Assembly (NCBI GenBank): GCA_934539585.1
Contig: CAKTCT010000017.1
Coordinates: forward strand, 1-54,549
DNA from: an uncultured Oscillospiraceae bacterium
GTDB taxonomy: Bacteria; Bacillota; Clostridia; Oscillospirales; Ruminococcaceae
Length of the DNA: 54,549 nucleotides
Direction of reading: 5' to 3'
Within the stretch, counting starts at the first letter, position 1. Every line of letters begins with the position of its first letter. Positions 49,505 to 54,549 of the stretch are shown here, piece by piece. Both the position numbers and the translations under genes were made by a program. Below the pieces are notes generated by a model that saw nothing but the letters and a program-made list of their open reading frames with translations, had not been told where the DNA came from and did no database searches.

Positions 49505-50362
49505 ATGAAAATTCTGGTGTTTGGCGAGATCATCTGGGACCTGTACCCGGACAAAAAGTGCATTGGCGGCGCGCCCTTTAACTTCGCCGCGTATACGGCG
49601 GGGGCGGGTGTGGAGACCCACCTGCTTTCCGCCGTGGGCCAGGACCCTCTGGGGGACCGGGCCTTGGAGTATGTTCGGGAGTACGGCGTCCGGACGGACC
49701 TGATCCTCCGGAGCAGCCGCCCCACCGGCAGCTGCCAGGTGACGCTCAACGAAAGCGGGGTCCCCACCTACACCCTGGTGGAGAATACCGCCTATGACGC
49801 CATCCTCGTGGGGCCCGGGGCGACGGAGACGGATTTCGATTTGCTCTACTTCGGCACCCTGGCCCAGCGGAGCCGGGAAAACGCCGAAGGGCTCCGGAAG
49901 CTCCTGGCGACGGGGAACTGCCGGGAGGTTTTCTGCGACCTGAACCTCCGGACGCCCTTTTATAATGAAGAAAGCGTCCGGCTCTGCCTGTCCCATGCCA
50001 CGGTGGTGAAAATCAGCCGGGAGGAGCTGGCCGAGACCATGCGGCTGGGCCTGGGCGCGCTGCTCTGGGAGCCGGAAGCGGCGGTCAAGGCGCTGGCGGC
50101 GGCTTACCCCAACCTCAAGATCATCGCCATCACCCTGGATAAGGACGGGGCCATGGCTTACGACGCCCGGACCGGCGAAATCTTCCGCCACGGCCCGGAG
50201 CGGGTGAAGGTGGCCTCCACGGTTGGGGCGGGGGATAGCTTTTCCGCCGCCTTTACCGTCAGCCTTCTTCGGGGGGAGACGGTGGAGAAAGCGTTGGACG
50301 CCGGGGTGTATCTGAGCTCCCAGGTGGTGGCGGTGCCGGAGGCCATTCTGCGGCGATCATAA
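49505..50362 (+). CDS. PfkB-family sugar kinase, probable fructokinase
   Basis: The 285-residue kinase carries the N-terminal GGAPFNFA segment (21-28) typical of fructokinases and the C-terminal PfkB signature with catalytic Asp244 in VGAGDSFSAAF. The start follows the GH32 stop by one base, with GGGAGGA upstream, so the pair is one operon. It would turn fructose released by GH32 into fructose-6-phosphate (or 1-phosphate) for glycolysis. It is followed by composite repeat copy D. Confidence 0.9.
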   Translation: MKILVFGEIIWDLYPDKKCIGGAPFNFAAYTAGAGVETHLLSAVGQDPLGDRALEYVREYGVRTDLILRSSRPTGSCQVTLNESGVPTYTLVENTAYDAILVGPGATETDFDLLYFGTLAQRSRENAEGLRKLLATGNCREVFCDLNLRTPFYNEESVRLCLSHATVVKISREELAETMRLGLGALLWEPEAAVKALAAAYPNLKIIAITLDKDGAMAYDARTGEIFRHGPERVKVASTVGAGDSFSAAFTVSLLRGETVEKALDAGVYLSSQVVAVPEAILRRS

Positions 50363-50400
50363 CAGCCCATAACCTGCACTACCTGCCCGCCAGCACAAAA

Positions 50401-50993
50401 AAGTTTTCGGTCCAGCCTTTTTCAAAAGGCTGGCGGGGTGGAGGGGCGGAGCCCTCCTCGCCCTCCGCAGAGGGCGAAATCTCCCCATGCCACAAAAAGA
50501 TCAGGAAGGGAGGTTCAACGTCCCGGTGGGACGTTGAACCGTGGGGAACCCTATCAAGGGGTTCCCCGCAGGATGCAGTCCTGCAAAAACGCACAAGCAA
50601 TAACCGCGCCAGCGAGAAGAAACGGTAAAACGCTTCGACTCGCCGGCGCGGGTTTACTTTGACTTTTTCAACGCTGAAAATCCTACGGGAGTTCCCCCCG
50701 TCGCCGCGCAGTCTGTCGCGCGGCCATCGAAGCCTGTCGCGAGGTGGTAGGCCGCGACGGCATGCCGCCGCTGGCGCGGTTTTTCGCTTTGGAAAATGAA
50801 GAACTGCGTCATGCCGCAATTTCGCAGAAATTGCGGTCGCGGGAACCGCGGGCGGCCTGCGGGCCGCCTTTCTTTCTGTTTGGGTTGCGCCCGAGGCGCA
50901 ACGAGTGAGGTTTCGCGCTCTGCGGAGCGCGACTTAGGGGCGTTGCCCCTAAGGACCCTACCAGCCTTTTGAAAAAGGCTGGACCGAAAACTT
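50401..50993. repeat. composite palindromic element with perfect 33-bp inverted ends, copy D
   Basis: This 593-bp non-coding block lies between convergent genes. Its first 33 bases (50401-50433) are the exact reverse complement of its last 33 (50961-50993), and each end also folds on itself as a CCAGCCTTTT/AAAAGGCTGG hairpin. The left half contains the modules of copy A in reverse, with an added TTCAACGTCCC/GGGACGTTGAA palindrome near 50513-50540. The right half contains the modules of copy B in reverse order. The structure suggests two insertions or one non-autonomous mobile element. Confidence 0.8.
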
Positions 50994-50996
50994 TGG

Positions 50997-51887
50997 TTAT
51001 TTACCTTGCGGAGTTTTCTGGCCGCGTCGGCTCTTATTATAAAAGAACATGGCAACTCCCGCGCCGCAGATGAGGATGTACCCCAGGATGCTGAGCCAGT
51101 CCGGCACGTCGCCGAAAATAAAGAAGCCCAGAATCGCCGCGAAAATCACCTGGGTGTAGTCGTAGACCGAAATCTCCTTGGCCGGGGCGCAGAGGTAGGC
51201 TTTGGTAATGCCCAGCTGGCCCACGCAGGCAAAGGTCCCCGCCAGAATCAGGTAGAGAAGCTGCAAGGGGCTCATGTGCTGGTAGCTGAAAATCAGGAAG
51301 GGCAGGCACAGCAGGCAGGAAAAGGCGGAAAAGTAGAAGATGATCCGGGTGGGGTTTTCGTTGCGGGCTCCCAGCTTCCGGACGAAGGTGTAGGCGGCTC
51401 CGGCTCCCATGCCGCCTAAGGCTCCGGCAATGGCGGGGATGGCCGCCGGATTGTCAAAGCTGGGCTTGATGATGCACACGCTCCCCGCAAAGGCCACCAG
51501 CACCCCCAGAACCTGAACGAAGCTGGGCGTCTCCTTCAGCAGAAAGATGGAAAAGACGATGGCGAAGAAGGGGGAGAGCTTGTTGAGCATGTTGGCGTCG
51601 GAAAGATTCAGCTCCCCGATGGCGTAAAAGTTGCAGAGCAGTCCCAGGGTGCCGCAGAAGCACCGGCCGAACAGCGCCGGGATGTTCCCCTTTTCCGGGC
51701 GCAGCGGGATTCGGTTCCGGATCATGGCCACGGTCATGAAGATTAGGGCGATAAAGTTCCGGAAAAAGGCTTTCTGGAAGGCGGGAAGGTCCCCGGCCAG
51801 CTTGACGAAGGTGGACATCAGGGAAAAGCCGAAGGCGGCGGCCAGAATGTACAGGATGCCTTTGGTTTTTGCGCTTACGGACGGCAT
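50997..51887 (-). CDS. EamA/DMT-family transporter
   Basis: The 296-residue protein has ten hydrophobic helices in two EamA repeats of five, ending in a basic tail, as in drug/metabolite exporters that move amino acids, nucleobases or drugs. Its stop codon lies four bases from the end of repeat copy D. A weak ribosome site precedes the start at 51887. The promoter is divergent from that of a MerR regulator, so the two probably form a regulator-exporter pair. Confidence 0.88.
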   Translation of the reverse strand: MPSVSAKTKGILYILAAAFGFSLMSTFVKLAGDLPAFQKAFFRNFIALIFMTVAMIRNRIPLRPEKGNIPALFGRCFCGTLGLLCNFYAIGELNLSDANMLNKLSPFFAIVFSIFLLKETPSFVQVLGVLVAFAGSVCIIKPSFDNPAAIPAIAGALGGMGAGAAYTFVRKLGARNENPTRIIFYFSAFSCLLCLPFLIFSYQHMSPLQLLYLILAGTFACVGQLGITKAYLCAPAKEISVYDYTQVIFAAILGFFIFGDVPDWLSILGYILICGAGVAMFFYNKSRRGQKTPQGK

Positions 51888-51922
51888 GGGAAATCACGGC
51901 TCCGATCAAAGAAGATAGTTCC

Positions 51923-51951
51923 ATTATACTCCGGGAATCCCCGATGGTCAA
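51923..51951 (-). promoter_or_regulatory. promoter of the EamA gene
   Basis: On the minus strand TTGACC (51951-51946) and TATAAT (51928-51923) are 17 bases apart. The spacer holds a near-palindrome CGGGGATTCCCG that could bind the divergent MerR protein. Confidence 0.75.
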
Positions 51952-51960
51952 GATGCAGAC

Positions 51961-51990
51961 TTGACGCCGCCGCGTCTTTTCCATTATAAT
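51961..51990 (+). promoter_or_regulatory. promoter of the MerR gene
   Basis: TTGACG (51961-51966) and TATAAT (51985-51990) have an 18-base spacer. The -35 boxes of the two divergent promoters are only nine bases apart. Confidence 0.75.
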
Positions 51991-52012
51991 AGGAAAAAAA
52001 GGAGGCGGTCTT

Positions 52013-52468
52013 ACGTCGTACACAGTGGGAGAAATGGCGCAGCGGGCCGGGATTCCGGCGTCCACTCTGCGGTATTATGATAAGGAAGGGCTGCTGCCCT
52101 TTGTGAAGCGGACCCCCGGCGGCATCCGGATCTTTCAGGACCGGGACATGGAGTGGCTCCGGATCATTGGGTGCCTGAAACGGGCGGGGATGCCCCTGAA
52201 GGACATCCGCCGGTACATCCAGCTGGCCATGGATGGTGACGGCACCATCGGGGAGCGGCTGGAGCTTTTCCGGAAGCAGCGAGACCTGCTCCGGGCCCGG
52301 ATGGCGGAGCTCCAGGCTACCCTGGACGTGCTGGAGTACAAGTGCTGGTACTATGAGACCGCCCAGGCCGCCGGAACCGTGGCGGTCCCCCAGAACCTGG
52401 CACCGGAACAGGTGCCGGAGCCTCTCCGGAAGACCCGCAGGGGGCTCCGGGACGTGCCGGGAAAATAG
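52013..52468 (+). CDS. MerR-family regulator with apparent ACG start
   Basis: The 151-residue regulator has the winged-helix N-terminus (SYTVGEMAQRAGIPASTLRYYDKEGLLP) and a coiled-coil dimerisation helix of about 40 residues, with a short C-terminal tail for effector binding. MerR-family proteins activate or repress a neighbouring operon, here probably the divergent EamA exporter. The family N-terminus begins in frame at ACG 52013, seven bases after an ideal AAAAGGAGG. The next standard start, GTG 52025, has no usable ribosome site and would cut into the first strand. Confidence 0.8.
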   Translation, partial: TSYTVGEMAQRAGIPASTLRYYDKEGLLPFVKRTPGGIRIFQDRDMEWLRIIGCLKRAGMPLKDIRRYIQLAMDGDGTIGERLELFRKQRDLLRARMAELQATLDVLEYKCWYYETAQAAGTVAVPQNLAPEQVPEPLRKTRRGLRDVPGK

Positions 52469-52532
52469 TCAAAAGGGTTTGCTGTCTGTAAATTTTGACG
52501 GTGAGCCCTTTGATTTTTTCGGGATTTTAAGA

Positions 52533-52562
52533 CAATTTTTGCATAGAAACCCGCAAAAATTG
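52533..52562. promoter_or_regulatory. inverted repeat upstream of the helical-repeat gene
   Basis: Perfect 10-bp arms CAATTTTTGC and GCAAAAATTG (52533-52542 and 52553-52562) are separated by ten bases. The spacing and AT-rich nature suggest a regulator site rather than a terminator. A TATGAT at 52588-52593 may be the -10 of the following gene. Confidence 0.45.
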
Positions 52563-52644
52563 CAGACTTTTTTCGTCACTTTTCCTGTATGATAAAAATG
52601 TGATGAAACATATTACCTGCGGTAACATAAAGGAGGAACCCAAT

Positions 52645-53820
52645 ATGGCGATTTCGAATGACCATTTGACGGAAGCTCTCAAAAAAATGGACGCACAATT
52701 CGAGAAAGATACGCTTGACTGGCTGGCAAGCCTTTACGACGAAGAAACCGGCGGCTTTTACTATGCAGTAAGCTCCAGAGATTACGAAGGCTTTGCGGCG
52801 GATATTGAGGATACAGCCTTTGCCATAGATTTTCTTACGGATACCGGGGTAATGCCAGTTTCCCGGGATGCGGAGCTCCCTTCTCGCTTCCGTGATCGGC
52901 TGATTACGTTCCTGCAAAGCCGTCAGGATAGAGAAAGCGGATATTTCTACGATGTGCAGTTTGGCAGCCAGGTCTGCCCTTCTAAACGCGATCGGAATCT
53001 TTTTCAGGCGACAAAGCAATTGGAACGGTTTCATGAGACATGGCTTTATCCCACTCCCACAGAAAGAGCTGCCTCTCATGCAGAAGAAGCGTCCTGTGCG
53101 TTGCCCGAGGAATTTCAGAGTGAAGAAAAGCTTCTAAAATGGCTGCATACCTTGGATTTTGAGAATTCACCTTATCCTGCAGGCCATGCTGTATCGTCTG
53201 CCTCACCGCAGCTTAAGGAGTTGGGGCTGGATGCCATTGTTACAGAATACCTGACAAAAATTCAGAACCCGAAAACTGGCATGTGGGGCAAGGCTTTGGA
53301 CTACAATTCTGTAAACGGCGCAATGAAAGCTGCCTATATTTTCTCTAAGGCTCATCCGTATCCCAATATTGACCGGATGTTTGTCTCGGCCCTTCCCATT
53401 ATAAAAAGCATAATTCCCCGTACTACCGCAGAAGTTTGGAATCCGCTCTCCCTTTTCCAGGTCGTACTTTCACAGTATGGCGGGAAAGAGGGGATTCCGG
53501 CGGAAACGGCCCGGCAGTTGGATGATTCCATCGCAGAAATCATTGACAACGCTGCTGAAAACCTGAAGCGCTTCAAGCAGCCGGACGGCGGTTACTCCTG
53601 GAGCCCCCAAGGCAGCAGCATTACCTCTCAGGGCGTTGTGGTGTGCCTTGGCTTGAAAGAAGGCGATGTCAATGGCACGGCGCTGGCTTCTTTGACGAGG
53701 ATATATGCCTATCTATTAGCGGGCGTGGAAATGCCGTTGTGCTATGCTCCGTACCGAGATGATTTCTTTGCCCGCATTGCCCATGCGAAAATTCCAGTAA
53801 AAAAGCCGGTGGAGCGCTGA
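52645..53820 (+). CDS. alpha-helical, probably alpha/alpha-barrel protein of unknown function
   Basis: The 391-residue protein has repeated helix pairs and turn motifs such as ETGGFYYAVSS, RESGYFYDVQ, PKTGMWGKALDY and PDGGYSWSPQG. Such GGF/GYF turns recur in alpha/alpha toroid proteins (terpene-cyclase-like, or some polysaccharide lyases and hydrolases). No signal peptide is present. ATG 52645 follows AAAGGAGGAA by six bases. Its base composition is clearly lower in GC and its codons differ from flanking genes, which suggests acquisition. The convergent AraC gene at the window edge may or may not regulate it. I do not assign a reaction. Confidence 0.7.
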   Translation: MAISNDHLTEALKKMDAQFEKDTLDWLASLYDEETGGFYYAVSSRDYEGFAADIEDTAFAIDFLTDTGVMPVSRDAELPSRFRDRLITFLQSRQDRESGYFYDVQFGSQVCPSKRDRNLFQATKQLERFHETWLYPTPTERAASHAEEASCALPEEFQSEEKLLKWLHTLDFENSPYPAGHAVSSASPQLKELGLDAIVTEYLTKIQNPKTGMWGKALDYNSVNGAMKAAYIFSKAHPYPNIDRMFVSALPIIKSIIPRTTAEVWNPLSLFQVVLSQYGGKEGIPAETARQLDDSIAEIIDNAAENLKRFKQPDGGYSWSPQGSSITSQGVVVCLGLKEGDVNGTALASLTRIYAYLLAGVEMPLCYAPYRDDFFARIAHAKIPVKKPVER

Positions 53821-53849
53821 TCGTCTCCGCATCCATTAAAAATGAAATA

Positions 53850-53896
53850 GTAAAAGAAGCTGCTGTCTGTAAATTACAGGCAGCAGCTTCTTTTAC
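53850..53896. terminator. strong bidirectional terminator
   Basis: A perfect 16-bp stem (53850-53865 with 53881-53896) is extended by a T-G pair and an inner CTGT/ACAG stem to 21 bp, with A-rich left and T-rich right ends. It separates the helical-repeat gene from the convergent AraC gene. Confidence 0.9.
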
Positions 53897-53967
53897 ATAG
53901 CATTCCACGTAGTTGGCATGATGTCACATCGTATGACAACGGAGATGCAGCTTATTTCGGCGCAAAT

Positions 53968-54549
53968 CTACTGCTTTTTCTTGGCGTCTGTCATGAGCTT
54001 CCGGTAGCTTCCGGGGGTCACGCCGCAGAGCTTTTTGAAGCTGCGGATAAAGACGGTGCTGGAAGTGAACCCGCAGTCCACTGCGATCTGCTCCAAGGAT
54101 TTTTGGGACTCGGTGAGCTGGCGGCAGGCATAGTTGATGCGGACGGCGCAGATGGCTTCGGGGATGCCTTGGTTGGTCTCCTGGCGGAAAATTTTGGAGC
54201 AGTAGGAGGGGGAAAGCTGGAAATGGGCGCCGATCTCGTTGACCCCCAGATTCACATTGCCGTAGTTTTCCTCAATGAACTCCCGGATGCGGACCCCCAG
54301 GCCCTTGACCGGGTGGTGCTCGGAGTATTCCCGGCGGACGTCGGTCATCCGGCGGATAAAGTACTCCCGGAAGCCGTCCATGGACTTGTACGTCCCGATG
54401 TTCAGGTCAAACAGGTGCTCCGGCGGAACGGAACCGCTCTGGTCGTTGAGCTCGGAAAGCAGCTCGTTGGCATGGGTGCAGAGGTCGAAGATGAAGCTCC
54501 GGGCAATTTCCGGGGTGGTGACGCCCCGGTCGCCGAAGCAGCGGGCGTA
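53968..54549 (-). CDS. AraC-family regulator (partial, 5' end outside the window)
   Basis: The frame is open from the last base of the window to the stop at 53968, giving 193 visible residues. The C-terminal half is a complete AraC double helix-turn-helix (LGVNEIGAHFQLSPSYCSKIFR, then LEQIAVDCGFTSSTVFIRSFKKLCGVTPGSYRK). The visible upstream part contains LHTHANELLSE-like helical sequence (read as LCTHANELLSEL), consistent with the linker of YesN-like or AraC proteins. The ATG at 54381 is internal and is not the real start. It converges on the helical-repeat gene. Confidence 0.88.
   Translation of the reverse strand, partial: YARCFGDRGVTTPEIARSFIFDLCTHANELLSELNDQSGSVPPEHLFDLNIGTYKSMDGFREYFIRRMTDVRREYSEHHPVKGLGVRIREFIEENYGNVNLGVNEIGAHFQLSPSYCSKIFRQETNQGIPEAICAVRINYACRQLTESQKSLEQIAVDCGFTSSTVFIRSFKKLCGVTPGSYRKLMTDAKKKQ

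Noticed and set aside
54379..54381. ATG 54381 as start of the last AraC gene
   Set aside because: The same frame stays open and protein-like to the window edge, so this is an internal methionine of a truncated gene.

Overview
The window looks like a piece of chromosome from a moderately high-GC, Gram-positive, probably gut-dwelling member of the Clostridia, most likely Oscillospiraceae/Ruminococcaceae. The evidence is lipoprotein solute-binding proteins, a sortase with its substrate, an ER-type (SipW) signal peptidase with camelysin/TasA-like proteins, strong GGAGG ribosome sites, many TTGACA/TATAAT promoters, and a wealth of AraC regulators and glycan genes. The family assignment is an inference; no marker gene fixes the species.

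Layout. 1-400: the end of an rRNA operon (23S 3' end, 5S, tRNA-Asn). 650-4510: a membrane protein, a NagD-like HAD phosphatase and a GH109-like Gfo/Idh/MocA enzyme. 4.6-18.4 kb: two paralogous LplB/LplC-type carbohydrate ABC transporters (permease, permease, lipoprotein; no ATPase in either). The first is followed by a membrane-bound AraC regulator and two overlapping O6-alkylguanine transferase-family genes; the second by a YesM/YesN-type two-component system. 18.4-28.6 kb: a cytoplasmic GH20 hexosaminidase, glutamate dehydrogenase, two amidohydrolase-fold proteins (the second without the usual metal ligands), a DegT-type aminotransferase, a beta-propeller protein, an AraC regulator and a YkuD-fold protein. 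28.6-35.6 kb: initiator tRNA, a second Gfo/Idh/MocA enzyme divergent from an AraC regulator, a MATE exporter, a complete polar amino acid ABC transporter and a zinc-ribbon membrane protein. 36.4-46.9 kb: one long minus-strand operon for a surface-fibre system. 47-50.4 kb: an AraC regulator divergent from a GH32 fructan/sucrose hydrolase and a PfkB sugar kinase. 51-54.5 kb: an EamA exporter divergent from a MerR regulator with an apparent ACG start, an alpha-helical protein of lower GC, and an AraC regulator cut by the window edge.

How it works together. GH109-like and GH20 enzymes, two oligosaccharide importers, a sugar-phosphate-type HAD hydrolase and nitrogen enzymes suggest use of amino-sugar-containing host or microbial glycans; the GH32/PfkB pair adds fructan or sucrose use. 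Each module has its own AraC-type or two-component regulator.

The most striking system is the operon at 36416-46823: SipW peptidase, three TasA/camelysin-like proteins, a fourth after a strong intercistronic hairpin, a 1393-residue secreted adhesin with InlB-type repeats and His/Cys HTHTxxCY repeats, a fifth TasA-like protein, a four-Cna-B-domain wall protein with an atypical LIQTG sorting signal, and a dedicated sortase. It reads as a SipW/TasA fibre combined with a sortase-anchored adhesin. A second striking feature is a family of composite, palindrome-rich intergenic repeats at four sites; one copy is bounded by a perfect 33-bp inverted repeat, and hairpin arms co-vary between copies.
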